Source of the DNA: Paenibacillus sp. OVF10
GTDB taxonomy: Bacteria > Bacillota > Bacilli > Paenibacillales > Paenibacillaceae
Assembly: GCA_022836915.1 (NCBI GenBank)
Contig: CP094668.1
Location: 5,518,001 to 5,582,000 of the forward strand
Reading direction: 5' to 3'
DNA length: 64,000 bases
Below the pieces are notes generated by a model that was given only the letters and a program-made list of their open reading frames with translations, had not been told where the DNA came from and ran no database searches. The position numbers were made by a program, and so were the translations under genes. This document shows, piece by piece, positions 27,918 to 38,169 of this stretch (position 1 is the stretch's first letter; every line of letters starts with the position of its first letter).

Positions 27918-28655
27918 TTAACGAGCATGTACCGTAAGTAAGGATGCCAGGACATCCGGAACATCAGTAATGATCCCTTGCACACCCATGTCAATCATGG
28001 CCTGCATCTCAGCAGGATCATTCACCGTAAATGGATAGGTAACAACGCCATGTGCCAGTGCAGCAGCAACATCTTCTTGTGTCACCGCCAGCTTGTAGGG
28101 ATGAAGGCCGGTAGCCTCGAGTTTGGCGGCATAATCATAGGGACGATACAACTTTTCCATATATAGAAGTGCTGTACGAATCTCCGGGGCAAGACGTTTA
28201 CATCTCACGAGCGATGCATGATTGAAGCTGGACAGCACGACCTGTTGCTCCAGATTCCAGTCCCGGATCGCCTGTATAACCATCTCTTCCATCCCTTTAT
28301 AACTCACAATACCATTTTTCAATTCCAGATTAAGCAGGGTTCCTTTCCCCTGTACCAGCTTAAATAACTCCTCCAGAGAAGGAATACGTTCGCCGGCAAA
28401 ATCAGCATGGAACCAGGACCCCGCATCCCGTGTGCGCAATTGATCGTAAGTCGTATCCTTAACCCAGCCTTCTGTGCCGCCAGTTCGGCTTAACGTCTCA
28501 TCATGAATCAGTACCAGTCTGCCATCACTCGTCATCTGCACATCAGTTTCAATGCCTGTTGCTCCAAGCTCCAGACTTCGTTCAAAAGCGCTCATCGTAT
28601 TCTCCGGGCATACGGCAGATGCACCACGGTGGGCAATAATCTCCATGTTCCTCAT
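27918..28655 (-). CDS. Glycerophosphodiester phosphodiesterase
   Basis: 245 residues from the ATG at 28655 behind CAGGAGG. It frees glycerol 3-phosphate from glycerophosphodiesters. GDPD signatures: IIAHRGASAVCPENTMSAF with the catalytic His, GIETDVQMTSDGRLVLIHDE with the metal-binding Glu/Asp and second His, and LNLELKNG. The C-terminus (YPFTVNDPAEMQAMIDMGVQ, GIITDVPD) completes the TIM barrel. No signal peptide, so it acts in the cytoplasm like UgpQ. Confidence 0.93.
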   Translation of the reverse strand: MRNMEIIAHRGASAVCPENTMSAFERSLELGATGIETDVQMTSDGRLVLIHDETLSRTGGTEGWVKDTTYDQLRTRDAGSWFHADFAGERIPSLEELFKLVQGKGTLLNLELKNGIVSYKGMEEMVIQAIRDWNLEQQVVLSSFNHASLVRCKRLAPEIRTALLYMEKLYRPYDYAAKLEATGLHPYKLAVTQEDVAAALAHGVVTYPFTVNDPAEMQAMIDMGVQGIITDVPDVLASLLTVHAR

Positions 28656-28886
28656 TCCAGCGCCTCCTGTGTTCAAGCTTCACTCTATGATCCTTACTAT
28701 AAACACCGTTTGTTAGACCTGTATTAACAGAGCGTATAATGGGTTACCTGCTTCGCTGATACTAGCGACCGGGCCCAACATCTAACGGGCTGGGGATTCA
28801 CTCATTTTTGCGAACTCAATCTGAGAATCGACATAACATAGTATGAACGATGGAAGCACTGAACTCCGTTATAAGGAGGTTGACTA

Positions 28887-29153
28887 TTGAATCCCTCAAA
28901 GAAAAAATCGATACCTACGCGTCCTCACACATCCCAGTTACAGTCGGCTTCCAGGCTTTCCAGATCATCTGTCCATATCAAAAACAAATCCGGCAAGACG
29001 GCTAATCAGCGTTCTCTTAACTCCAGTTCACCCAACACACTGGATCAGCTGGCTATTGTTGCAGCAATACTCTCCTTAATTGCAGCCGCCATCGGGCTAT
29101 ATATCGCCTGGAAATCGTTAAGTAATCCGGATCAAACTGCTGTTGTGGTGTAA
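28887..29153 (+). CDS. Small single-pass membrane protein, unknown
   Basis: 88 residues from a TTG with AAGGAGG seven bases ahead. The first 50 residues are Ser/Lys/Arg-rich and probably disordered; one helix follows (LAIVAAILSLIAAAIGLYIA). No family recognised. Confidence 0.6.
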   Translation: MNPSKKKSIPTRPHTSQLQSASRLSRSSVHIKNKSGKTANQRSLNSSSPNTLDQLAIVAAILSLIAAAIGLYIAWKSLSNPDQTAVVV

Positions 29154-29371
29154 GCTGCTTGTTGCGCAGCTAATGGCTCAGGAGGCTCTCTCCTGCTTCT
29201 GACCTTATTCAGGGGCAGGTTTTTGCTTTTTCAAATACTCAACGTATGCTGGAAACGTCAAAAAACCGTTCCCCTGAAACGCCGGCATATACCAGCGTCT
29301 CTTTGGAAAGGTCATTTTTTATTCGGGCGCTGCCTCTGCAGCGTCATCCCCGTCCCGGGATACTGACCGAA

Positions 29372-29500
29372 TTACAGAATGAATGTGCGAGAGATAATAA
29401 CCAACAGAATGAACAATACCAGAATTGCACCTGTTGATGTCCATGCTCCACCACCGAAGCCTCCGCAATATCCGTAACCTGTACCTTTGAGTTCGCTCAT
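29372..29500 (-). CDS. YjcZ family sporulation miniprotein
   Basis: 42 residues. N-terminus rich in Gly/Tyr with a Cys (GTGYGYCGGFGGG), then one hydrophobic helix (AILVLFILLVIISRTFIL). This is the YjcZ/YuzM pattern of sporulation-associated peptides. GGGAGTG precedes the ATG. A paralogue is at 43379-43501. Confidence 0.85.
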   Translation of the reverse strand: MSELKGTGYGYCGGFGGGAWTSTGAILVLFILLVIISRTFIL

Positions 29501-29619
29501 CAGTGACACTCCCTCTTCATCGAAGTACACTATAGACTATGTCCGATAGCGCAACTTGCTTGGGCAGATCGAAAATTCTCCCGAGGAACGATTGGGTACA
29601 GGCCCGTCTTCTTATGCAC

Positions 29620-30203
29620 TCATTTCCCGTTGAGTTGTGACCACTTCTGAGTCAACTCCGCAGGAATATAGGATGACATTTGTTTGATCAGTTCAGCCGG
29701 ATCAGCTTCCAGACTCCACAGACTGAGATGCGAAGTGTTGGAGAATCCTTCCTGTACGCTATGTTCTACCATCTTCATTAGCGGTCCATAATATCCGTTG
29801 ACATTTAATAAGCCAACAGGTTTACGATGAATACCGATCTGTGCCCAGCACAGTACCTCGAATAGTTCTTCAAATGTACCCATGCCGCCGGGGAGTGCAA
29901 TGAATCCATCGGATAATTCAGCCATCGTAGCCTTCCGTTCATGCATGGTTCCCACTTCAATCAGTTGTGTGAGCCCTCCGTGAACAACCTCACCCCGGAA
30001 CAATCCGGTAGGCATTACCCCGATTACCTCTCCCCTTGCTCAAGAGCAGCATCTGCTACTGCACCCATCAAACCCATACAAGAACCACCATAGACCAGTG
30101 CATAACCACTATCGGCAATTTGTTTTCCCAGTTGAACAGCCTTCTCTGTATATTCGGGGTGATTTCCCGGATTGGAGCCTGCAAAAACAGCTATACGTTT
30201 CAT
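29620..30203 (-). CDS. LOG family protein (nucleotide 5'-monophosphate nucleosidase type), frameshifted in this sequence
   Basis: 194 residues after adding one base to the C4 run at 30032-30035; the joint then reads EQGGEVIGVMPTGLF. The ATG at 30203 follows AGAAGGAG. N-terminus KRIAVFAGSNPGNHPEY, then VYGGSCMGLMGAVAD, and the active motif LPGGMGTFEELFEVL with E following GT, which defines LOG/YvdD proteins. In plants and actinobacteria these release cytokinin bases from their nucleotides; bacterial relatives cleave purine monophosphates. It is a single gene. Confidence 0.88.
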
Positions 30204-30236
30204 TGGGTTTCACTCCTTCTCATGATCTTTTTAGAA

Positions 30237-30446
30237 TGAACTAAAGAATATTTACACTTGCCACTTCGATGACAGAACAACCTTCCGATCGCTGTTATCC
30301 CCAGATTTTTTGATTCAATTTTACAAAGGTGAATATCGTATGCTTCCGATGTAGCTTTCTTTCAGAAAGCTTTTAGGCGAACGCTCCGCTTCTTCAGGTT
30401 ATTTCTGCCCTCTACGTTCTCGTGTAAATGTTTAGTTCAATTTATC
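30237..30446 (-). repeat. Palindromic dispersed repeat, copy A
   Basis: 210 bases in the gap between the LOG gene and the next minus gene. Its ends are TGAACTAAAG-AT-TTTACAC and GTGTAAATGTTTAGTTCA. Inside are ATCGCTGTTATCCCCAGATT and the hairpin AGCTTTCTTTCAGAAAGCTTT. It matches the reverse complement of copy C nearly base for base over most of its length. Confidence 0.8.
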
Positions 30447-30510
30447 TATTTTAATAATATATAACATGAATGTTATGGGTATGTACAACAGGTTAACAGA
30501 ATCAATGGAC

Positions 30511-30550
30511 AAAAAAACCCGACCGTTTGCAGCCGGCCGGGCTCCCGTTT
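30511..30550 (-). terminator. Terminator of the 30653-31072 gene
   Basis: On the minus strand CCCGGCCG and CGGTCGGG pair, followed by TTTTTTTG. Confidence 0.8.
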
Positions 30551-30652
30551 TAATACACATCAATTTAGAAGGGGTTGTTACTATCTAATATACAGACCAA
30601 ACATTAAATCCATATGATCTTTGCATGAAATATATATTAAATCTTCGTATAG

Positions 30653-31072
30653 CTAACGTATCCCACGGCGTGAACGTACGACAAACATATGCTTGTCTTT
30701 ACGAAGAACACGACCATCTGCAAGTTCAACCTGATCCTCGTCATGACGCAGAATCGTCGTAGATAACGCTACTATTTTGGCACGGCGCCAGATCATAACC
30801 TGTGACTTGAAATAGATCGCATTTTCGAACTGAATCGCCTTTTTCATCACATATCCAACCTTGTGCACTTCAGAACGTGCTTTCTTTAAGGGAAGACTCT
30901 CTTCGGGAAGAGGTCTGATCATTGCGATATTGTCAAACGACACCTTAATCCGTTTCGGTCCGATCCGTACACATTCCGCTTCTTCATCCCACTCGACCAG
31001 CGTTCCCTTCAATGGCTCCCGTATGCCTGTTGCACGATATACCGCTACTTTTCGTCCTATCCAATGTCGCAA
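30653..31072 (-). CDS. Conserved hypothetical protein
   Basis: 139 residues with a TTG start at 31072 placed six bases after GGAGGTG; an ATG lies within the ribosome site itself. Beta-rich first half (GRKVAVYRATGIREPLKGTL, CVRIGPKRIKVSFDNIAMI) resembling a small Sm/SH3-like barrel, then a basic C-terminal half (MIWRRAKIVALSTTIL, RKDKHMFVVRSRRGIR). It begins 19 bases after the ung stop, so it is probably co-transcribed with it. No named family. Confidence 0.6.
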   Translation of the reverse strand: MRHWIGRKVAVYRATGIREPLKGTLVEWDEEAECVRIGPKRIKVSFDNIAMIRPLPEESLPLKKARSEVHKVGYVMKKAIQFENAIYFKSQVMIWRRAKIVALSTTILRHDEDQVELADGRVLRKDKHMFVVRSRRGIR

Positions 31073-31091
31073 TGTTCTCACCTCCATCTGT

Positions 31092-31760
31092 CTAGTTTTC
31101 AGGTATCTTCCAATCGATCGGTTCAATACCTTTGGAGGTCAAGAAGTCATTGGCTTTGGAAAAGGGACGACTGCCGAGGAATCCGCGATGCGCAGCCAGC
31201 GGACTGGGATGTGTAGACTCCAGTACCAGGTGCTTGTCCCTGTTAATAAAAGCACCTTTCTTCTGGGCATGACTGCCCCACAGCATATATACCATCGGCT
31301 CTGAACGTTCATTCAGCGCGCGAATGACAGCATCCGTAAACGTCTGCCAGCCCAGTGCCTGATGGGAGTTCGGCTGACCTTCACGGACCGTGAGAACGGC
31401 ATTTAATAGCAGGACTCCCTGCTGTGCCCAATGAACCAGAGATCCATGATTCGGAATTGGCAGGTCCAGATCAGCCTGAAGTTCCTTATATATATTTTTC
31501 AGAGAAGGCGGTACACGTACCCCCGGTCTAACCGAAAAGCTTAATCCATGAGCCTGTCCCGCTCCGTGATAAGGGTCCTGACCAATAATAACAGCCTTAA
31601 CCTGATGATATGGCGTCAACTTCAGTGCGGAGAACAGGTCTTCTTTGGGCGGAAAGACCGTCTGTGTTTTGTACTCGGCGGCGAGAGTGTAACGAATCTT
31701 GTTAAAATATTCGGCTTCCGCCTCTTCCTGAAGCACCTTGTCCCAATCATTTCCAAACAT
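31092..31760 (-). CDS. ung: Uracil-DNA glycosylase
   Basis: 222 residues, normal for family 1 UDG. Removes uracil from DNA to start base excision repair. Catalytic-site motifs: VIIGQDPYHGAGQAHGLSFS with the active Asp, LLLNAVLTVREGQPNSH, MLWGSHAQKKG, and the leucine loop HPSPLAAHRGFLG with the catalytic His. The ATG is preceded by AAAGGAG. Intact, without frameshift. Confidence 0.97.
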   Translation of the reverse strand: MFGNDWDKVLQEEAEAEYFNKIRYTLAAEYKTQTVFPPKEDLFSALKLTPYHQVKAVIIGQDPYHGAGQAHGLSFSVRPGVRVPPSLKNIYKELQADLDLPIPNHGSLVHWAQQGVLLLNAVLTVREGQPNSHQALGWQTFTDAVIRALNERSEPMVYMLWGSHAQKKGAFINRDKHLVLESTHPSPLAAHRGFLGSRPFSKANDFLTSKGIEPIDWKIPEN

Positions 31761-31964
31761 ATGTATAGGCTCCTTTCCCCTGGTGAATGCAGTTTCCTTC
31801 AGCCCAACTACTGAGCTCTTCCTTCTGAGAGCCGCATGTCATGCAACTCATAGACTATCCACCATTTTAACATAACCGGGGACAGCAGACCAGAATTGCA
31901 CATCAGGGTATAAGTTCACCTCAAAATAAACCTTGTTCTTACTGCAATCCGTATACTCATACAA

Positions 31965-31997
31965 AAAAGTCATCTCGCTGTTGCGTGATGACTTGAT
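31965..31997 (-). terminator. Terminator of the PatB/MalY gene
   Basis: On the minus strand AAGTCATC and GATGACTT pair, then TTTTG; it begins right at the stop codon. Confidence 0.8.
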
Positions 31998-32001
31998 GAA
32001 T

Positions 32002-33222
32002 TTACACTTGGACGGGCACCTCTTCGACTTCTTTCACAAGCACACTGCTGATTCTCCGTAATCCTTCCTGAAGGACAGCACGGGGACAAGCCAGATTCAA
32101 CCGAATACAACCCTCACCATTGGCTACAAACATATGACCATCTTCGAGCAACACACCCGCTTGCTCCGCGAAGAATAACGGTAAACTTACATTTTGGGGA
32201 GCATATGCCGAGATATCAATCCAGGCCAGATATGTTGCTTCCGGAATGTGAAAAACAGCTAGTGGTAGATGCTGCTTCACAACCTGTTCTACGCAGGCGA
32301 AATTGGCGTCTAGATAACCTTTTAATTGTTTCAGCCACTCATCACCCGTTTCGTAAGCCGCTTGAGTGGCAGCGATGCTCAGTGGGTTTTTGAAACCATA
32401 ATGGCATGTCTGCCAGATGTCTCGAAGTGCCTTATTCGGAATGATGACATTGGAGAACATCAGGCCAGCCATATTGAATGTTTTGCTCGGAGACATGCAT
32501 GTAATGATTCGATCGGTATCCGGGAACAGCTTCGCGAGTGGCGTATGTCTCTTGCCAGTCCGCAGCAGATCACAGTGAATTTCATCCGAAATAATCCATA
32601 CATTGTTCCTCAGACAGATCTCACCCACACGTTGTAACTCTTCCGTTGTCCAGACACGTCCAGACGGATTATGGGGGTTGCAGAAAATACATACCCTTAC
32701 CTTTTCATCCTTGGCCTTGGCTTCAAAATCCTCAAAATCAATCGAGTAATGCCCCTGCTCATTGATCATATCCGAACACACCAGTTCAAGATTGTTATGC
32801 TCTGCAGCTGACTTGAAGAAACCATAAGACGGGGTCACGATCAGTACTTTCTCATCCGATTGACAGATATATTCCACCAGTTCATATAATGCGGGGATGA
32901 TTCCGTTGGAGGTCTCCAAATGCTCCTTCGGGAAGGACCAATCATAGTGTCTCTTCATCCAATTCGAGACAGCTTCATAGTATGCCGGATCAAATACCTG
33001 AGAGTAACCCATGATTCTACGGTCCAGACGCTCCTTAACTGCATCCAGAATCTCGGGAGGTGTGGCGAACTCCATATCTGCAATCCACATGCGAATGAAT
33101 TCTTCATCTTTGAATGGAAAAGTCATGTCCTCTGTGGCGTTAAAAATATATTGACGGAAACCATCCGTATTCATGGCATTTGTTCCTGTGCGGTCTATAA
33201 TCTCATCAAAGTTATATTTCAT
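32002..33222 (-). CDS. patB: PatB/MalY family PLP-dependent cystathionine beta-lyase
   Basis: 406 residues, fold type I PLP enzyme. It starts with YNFDEIIDRTGTNAMNTDGF and has the WIADMEFATPPEI motif that marks PatB/MalY as against plain aminotransferases. PLP sites: NPHNPSGRVW, WIISDEIHCDLL and the lysine in CMSPSKTFNMAG. Such enzymes split cystathionine or cysteine conjugates and help in methionine synthesis or sulfur reuse. It is divergent from an XRE regulator, 250 bases apart, with a shared inverted repeat between them. Confidence 0.9.
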   Translation of the reverse strand: MKYNFDEIIDRTGTNAMNTDGFRQYIFNATEDMTFPFKDEEFIRMWIADMEFATPPEILDAVKERLDRRIMGYSQVFDPAYYEAVSNWMKRHYDWSFPKEHLETSNGIIPALYELVEYICQSDEKVLIVTPSYGFFKSAAEHNNLELVCSDMINEQGHYSIDFEDFEAKAKDEKVRVCIFCNPHNPSGRVWTTEELQRVGEICLRNNVWIISDEIHCDLLRTGKRHTPLAKLFPDTDRIITCMSPSKTFNMAGLMFSNVIIPNKALRDIWQTCHYGFKNPLSIAATQAAYETGDEWLKQLKGYLDANFACVEQVVKQHLPLAVFHIPEATYLAWIDISAYAPQNVSLPLFFAEQAGVLLEDGHMFVANGEGCIRLNLACPRAVLQEGLRRISSVLVKEVEEVPVQV

Positions 33223-33373
33223 AGCTTCTGCTCCTCTATCTGCTTTACTTTTTCATTGTCGTTTCATGTCGTATTACACCTATTATTTCATGACGCAAGA
33301 ATTGCATCAAATGCAATACAATCTATCCTGACGAAACAAATGAAGTTAATTGTTTCTTCAAAATAGGTATTTC

Positions 33374-33437
33374 CGTGAAAAAGTGATATATTTCTCATAT
33401 AACATCATTTTTATGAATGACTTTCATCATTTTCACG
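33374..33437. promoter_or_regulatory. Inverted repeat between patB and the XRE regulator
   Basis: CGTGAAAAAGTGAT at 33374-33387 and ATCATTTTCACG at 33426-33437 are near-perfect inverted half-sites 38 bases apart, just ahead of the regulator start. Possible operator for the regulator. Confidence 0.4.
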
Positions 33438-33472
33438 TACTCTCAAGAAACATTGCATAAGGAGAACCGATT

Positions 33473-34180
33473 ATGAACAATATCAATCAGGAAGTTGGCA
33501 AAAAAATACGAAACTTTCGGAAGTGGCGGGGACTGACCATCCAACAGCTTGCGGATCAGATCTTCAAGAGCAAGGGCACGTTATCCAAATATGAGAGCGG
33601 AGATATTACACTTGATCTGGTGACGTTACATCATATTGCGAACGCGCTCAACATCCAGGTAGAGCAACTCTTGTACCAAGAACCTAGGCATGCATCTCCC
33701 CTGATGAACGCGGTCCCGTCCAGCTTTTTCAAGAACTCCACTCGTTTCTATTCCTACTTCTATGATGGGCGTAACAACAGTCTCATTCGTTGTGTCATTG
33801 ACATGATGGCTCAGTCGGATGCCAACCGTTATCGCACCGTGATGTATATGAATGTGAAGGACTTTGAGAACTACCAAGAGTGCGAGAATATGTATTGGGG
33901 TCACACCGAGCATTATGATACACTCACCACGCTGATTTTGAAAAATCAGGCCACACCGCTGGAGAACCTATATATTAATATTCTGGCGTCTTTTCAGGAA
34001 TCAGAGAAAAAATGGGGACTGATGGCTGGTGTCTCCTTCAGACCTTTCATGCCTATCGCGCTCAAAATGTTATTCTCCAGAACCCCGCTGCCCGAGAATC
34101 AGGAGTTATATAATGAATTAAAAATCTCAAAGGAAGATCTGCGGACCCTGAAAATATACAACATGCTCGCTGTCACTTGA
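33473..34180 (+). CDS. XRE-family transcriptional regulator
   Basis: 235 residues, ATG behind ATAAGGAGA. Residues 7-65 are a HTH_3 domain (VGKKIRNFRKWRGLTIQQLA, IFKSKGTLSKYESGDITLD). The C-terminal 160 residues are mixed (FYSYFYDGRNNSLIRCVIDM, YRTVMYMNVKDFENY) with no cupin motif seen, and may bind a ligand. Divergent from patB, so it likely controls that gene and itself. Confidence 0.85.
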   Translation: MNNINQEVGKKIRNFRKWRGLTIQQLADQIFKSKGTLSKYESGDITLDLVTLHHIANALNIQVEQLLYQEPRHASPLMNAVPSSFFKNSTRFYSYFYDGRNNSLIRCVIDMMAQSDANRYRTVMYMNVKDFENYQECENMYWGHTEHYDTLTTLILKNQATPLENLYINILASFQESEKKWGLMAGVSFRPFMPIALKMLFSRTPLPENQELYNELKISKEDLRTLKIYNMLAVT

Positions 34181-34239
34181 ACAACGCAGCGTGTCTCACA
34201 ATCTCATATCATATGGATGGAGACAGTCCCTACCCATTA

Positions 34240-34292
34240 GAAAAGGCACTTCTATAAGCTGTTGAAACCAGCTCATAAAAGTGCCTTTTGCT
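34240..34292 (+). terminator. Terminator between the XRE regulator and the M16 protease gene
   Basis: AAAAGGCACTT-TAT-AGCTG and CAGCT-ATA-AAGTGCCTTTT form a long stem; T-rich ends on both strands suit both convergent genes. Confidence 0.8.
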
Positions 34293-34331
34293 TTGACGCT
34301 TATTGGATCGTGGAATAAGCGAGACTAACGC

Positions 34332-37252
34332 TTAGTTTTTAATTAAATCAAGCGTTTCGTCAAACATTTGCTTCTGTTCCTCAATCTTGTTCTCATTACC
34401 GATCACACAGCGCTGTTGCTGTTCAAGTATGGCCGATAAAAGCTCAGCAAAACCGATAATGTCGCTTTCCTTTGTGCTTAACACTTCGTCACGTTCCTGT
34501 TGCAGATCCGCTTCAGTCACATTCGACAGATAACACTCCAGAGAGAATGCCCCCTCACCATAAGGCGTTCTCGGCGTATCGAGATCCTGAATCGCACCAA
34601 TGATATAACGTGTCATTTCCCGCTCGTCTGCCCGGAAATCTTTCAAATATTGCGGTATTTCTTCGTATACTTTGTACGTTTTATCCAGGTTCGGATCACG
34701 ATACGATGCAACGTAGCTGTCTCCGTTCCGTCTGAAGCCTGACATACAGCCATAAGCTCCACCTTTGGCGCGGATATTGGTCCACAAGTAATCCAAGGAC
34801 AGAATGCCCTGCAAAACCCGTAGTGAACCGGTGTATTGATATCCTTTGTCGATATAATTGCCCGTTTGCACCACGTACTGCACTTCTGACGGGGAACGGA
34901 ATCCTTCCTTATGAGTAGCAGGTAGGAACGTAAACTCTTCCTTGGCAACCTCATGTGTGAACAGCTTCCCTTTCAGATCAGATACCCGTTGCTCCAGTCC
35001 TTCATATCCCTGATCATCCGCAGTGTAACTAACAAGCAAGTTCTCCGGTCTGAAAATATACCCCGTCAACTCTTGCAAGCTAGAAGATAACTCTTCTTTT
35101 TTAGCCTCAAAATTCGCCTGAAGATCCTCAAGCCACTGGTAAAACGCGATACCACTTACAGCTTCCCTGAAATCCGCAACCGCTGAATGTTTGGACGAAG
35201 ACCGGCCAATTCCAGCAGAGTGTCCGCTATTGATCAGATTACGTTGCAGGTTACCTTTCATCTGGGAGATGATCTCATACAATCGCTTCGAATTATCGAA
35301 TCGGGATGTGAACACAATTTCTTTGATCATATCAAAGGCAAATCCAAGCTTGTCATATAACACTTTTGCGTTGAACTCATAGGTAGCCTTGAATTCATTA
35401 TGCTTATGTGCGTTGGCATAAGATCCAATCCCGCTATGAATACCGCCTGAATGAATATGAATTTCATTGGACAGCTCATTGAACGAGTAGTTTTGAGTGT
35501 CCACATAACCCAGCACATTCTTAAGCAATCCTGCATACGGCAGGAGATGACGTGGCACTTCTTTGATATCAAACAGCAGTCTCAGATAACCAATTCCGTT
35601 GGTGTAGAGGTTATGATGGAGAATGGTTGTGCCGTCGACTTGGTTCACCGTTTGATGCAACGTAGAGGCCTTCGGTTCAATATCTTCAATCGATAACGTC
35701 GGAATGACCTGCTGCTGCTCTTTGGTTGAAGGTGTATTCTGATACTCGGCGAGTGCCTCCGTTTTCTGAATCAACGTCTGGACTTCTTCCTTGCTAAGAC
35801 CGGCCTGAATAGTTTTCAGACGTTCTTTCAACGCTTCTTCTTTGCGTGAGTTCAGCCCTTTGTCCGGTGTCAGAGCTACAAAGGAAGTATGTGTGTTTTG
35901 CAATAAATACTTCTCGATCAATTGTTCGAAGTACCCTTCGTTCATTTTTGTCCGCAGCTCAGCAAATACGTCATTGGCTTCCAAATGAGTGAAAGGTGCT
36001 TCTTCATCGTATAACCAGCTTTGCAGGGAGGAGAATCCGTAGATCAGGCCTTTCGGCATTCTGCCATAGTCCGCTTCTCTGTGATTGAACTCATAGGAGT
36101 TAATTCCTGCAAGGAGCGCTTTAGGATCAAAGCCTTCTTTTACCACACGCTCAAGCACTTCTTTGACCGTTCCGAGGAAATCCTCTTTGCTCGCCAGATT
36201 ACTCTTCTTCAGTCCAACCGTGAACACAGGCTGATACAGGCTGTCATCATACGAACCGTAGACGTCCTTCGCAATTCCTTTATCCAGCAAAGCCTGTTTC
36301 AATACCGCTCCCGGAGCGTTCAGCAGGGCGTATAACAGAATTTGGAACGAAATGTTCAGTTCCTTGTCCAGACTTGTGCCGATCACCGCATTATAGGTCA
36401 AGAAGCTGTTATCCACTTCCGATTCCGTACTTCCCGCAGAGTAAGTCTTAACTGTGTCTACCCGTTCTGCAAAGGCAGGTTGAAGTTGAATGGCCGAATC
36501 AATCTCGATTCGATCATATGCACTCAGGTAGTTCTCATCGAGCCATTGCAGCTTCTCTTCCATATCCATATCGCCGTAGAGATAGATGTAACTGTTGGAA
36601 GGATGATAGTATCTCGTGTGGAAATCCAGCAACCCTTGATAAGTCAGATCCAGGATAGCTTCTGGGAACCCCCAGACTCAGAGGAGTAAGTGGTATCCGG
36701 GAAAAGGGAGTTCAACACTTCTCTGCGCACCATTCGTTCCGGTGAAGAAAAGGCACCTTTCATCTCGTTATATACAACTCCGTTGTAAGTTAACTCATCA
36801 TCTGCAGAGGTCAGGTTGTAGTTCCAGCCTTCCTGCAAAAATATCTTTTCATTCTCATAAATATTTGTATTCAATACTGCATCCAGGTAAATATCCATCA
36901 GGTTATGGAAGTCATGATCATTACGACTCGCGATCGGATAGATCGTCTTATCGGGATACGTCATGGCGTTAAGGAATGTATTCAATGAACCTTTCAGCAA
37001 CTCAACAAAAGAATCCTTGGCCGGAAATTTCTTGGACCCACAGAGCACGGAGTGTTCGAGGATATGGGCTACCCCTGTATTGTCTTCCGGAGGTGTGCGG
37101 AAACCGATACTGAATACTTTGTTGTCGTCCTGATTGGACAAAAGTACAATTTTGGCCCCGGATTTCTGGTGTTCCAACAGATACGCATCCGATTTCAGTT
37201 CTTCGATTCTGCGATCCTGTAACACCTTGTATGGCTTAAGCTGTTTCAACAT
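34332..37252 (-). CDS. M16C family zinc metalloprotease (presequence-protease type), frameshifted in this sequence
   Basis: About 973 residues after adding one base to the C5 run at 36669-36673, so that the joint reads SESGGFPEAILDLTYQGLLD. Start at 37252 behind GGAGGACTC. The inverted zinc motif is HILEH in VAHILEHSVLCGS (near residue 60), the downstream Glu lies in the NEKIFLQEGW region. Four M16 domains follow, with the M16C-associated linker in the middle (TEALAEYQNTP region). Relatives cut short unfolded peptides in the cytoplasm. 973 residues is the usual size for this group. Confidence 0.9.
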
Positions 37253-37301
37253 AAACTTGAGTCCTCCGTCCATAAGATTGTTTTATTGATTTTGTGACTC
37301 A

Positions 37302-37395
37302 ATATAAGTTCACATATGGTTATTTACACGAGCATTCCGATGACAGAATAACCTTCCGATCGCTGTATCGTGTAAATGTGTAGTTGAACTTATAT
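37302..37395. repeat. Palindromic dispersed repeat, copy B (short form)
   Basis: 94 bases. Outer ends ATATAAGTT and AACTTATAT with TTTACACG and CGTGTAAA further in, and the core CCGATGACAGAATAACCTTC followed by CGATCGCTG. The middle of copies A and C is missing. Confidence 0.75.
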
Positions 37396-37563
37396 CGTTC
37401 AGCAAGGTAAAGGTAATATATGCCTACGGATAGTATACACCATTGTTCCGTCTCTTCATAAAAGTCAGATAAATGTACCTTCTGATATGTATTATGCAGG
37501 GTTTATGTTTATGAGCTGCATGGTGATGTGGTCTACAATGAAGTGACATTGATATTAAAGAAC

Positions 37564-37612
37564 ATAAAAAAGATCGCATGCAGCTTGATTAACAAGCGTC
37601 ATACGATCTTTT
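37564..37612 (-). terminator. Terminator of tRNA-Leu
   Basis: On the minus strand AAGATCG-TG-CGCTTG and CAAGC-GCA-CGATCTT pair, then TTTTATG. Confidence 0.8.
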
Positions 37613-37620
37613 CTTTAAGA

Positions 37621-37706
37621 TGCCGAGGACCGGGATCGAACCGGTACGGTAGTCACCTACCGCAGGATTTTAAGTCCTGTGCGTCTGCCAATTCCGCCAC
37701 CCCGGC
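37621..37706 (-). tRNA. tRNA-Leu (TAA)
   Basis: Class II tRNA of 86 bases. Acceptor GCCGGGG/CCTCGGC with discriminator A, anticodon loop CTTAAAA giving TAA, a long variable arm (CGGTAGGTGACTACCG) and T arm GGTTCGATCCC. No encoded CCA. Confidence 0.95.
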
Positions 37707-37790
37707 AGGATTATGTATTTCTTGGCGACAAGAAATATCTTACCATGAACTAATTAACTTTGCAACACTTTTTATAAAAATAATCTAACT

Positions 37791-38016
37791 ATATAAGTTT
37801 AACTAATGATTTACACGATAACGGAGAGGACAGAAAAAACTGAAAAAGCGAAGCGCTCGCCTAAAAGCTTTCTGAAAGAAAGCTGCATCGGAAGCATACG
37901 CTATCACCCGATTTTCCCTTGAGAAAAGGGAATCGAAAAATCTGGGGATAACAGCGATTAGAAGGTTATTCTGTCATCGGAGTGTCAGTGTAAATAATCT
38001 TTAGTTCAACTTATAT
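37791..38016 (+). repeat. Palindromic dispersed repeat, copy C (long form)
   Basis: 226 bases. Ends ATATAAGTTTAACTAATG and, inverted, TTTAGTTCAACTTATAT; next to them ATTTACAC and GTGTAAAT. Internal hairpins: AAAAGCTTTCTGAAAGAAAGCT and CGATTTTCCCTTGAGAAAAGG. It contains AATCTGGGGATAACAGCGAT, the reverse of the core of copy A. Confidence 0.8.
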
Positions 38017-38026
38017 AAATGAAACA

Positions 38027-38055
38027 GGCACTGCAAGCGTCAGCTCACAGTGCCT
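38027..38055 (-). terminator. Hairpin after the stress-protein gene
   Basis: AGGCACTG and CAGTGCCT pair; on the minus strand GTTTCATTT follows. A second hairpin, AAGTCCG/CGGACTT, lies next to it. Confidence 0.5.
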
Positions 38056-38169
38056 AGAAAGTCCGAGTTGCGGTCCCGGACTTCCGGTAAACCAATCTAT
38101 ATTAAGGGAGGTGTGAGATAAGAATACCTCCCCAACATTAAAGAAACCTAAAATCAGCCTTAAATTAAA

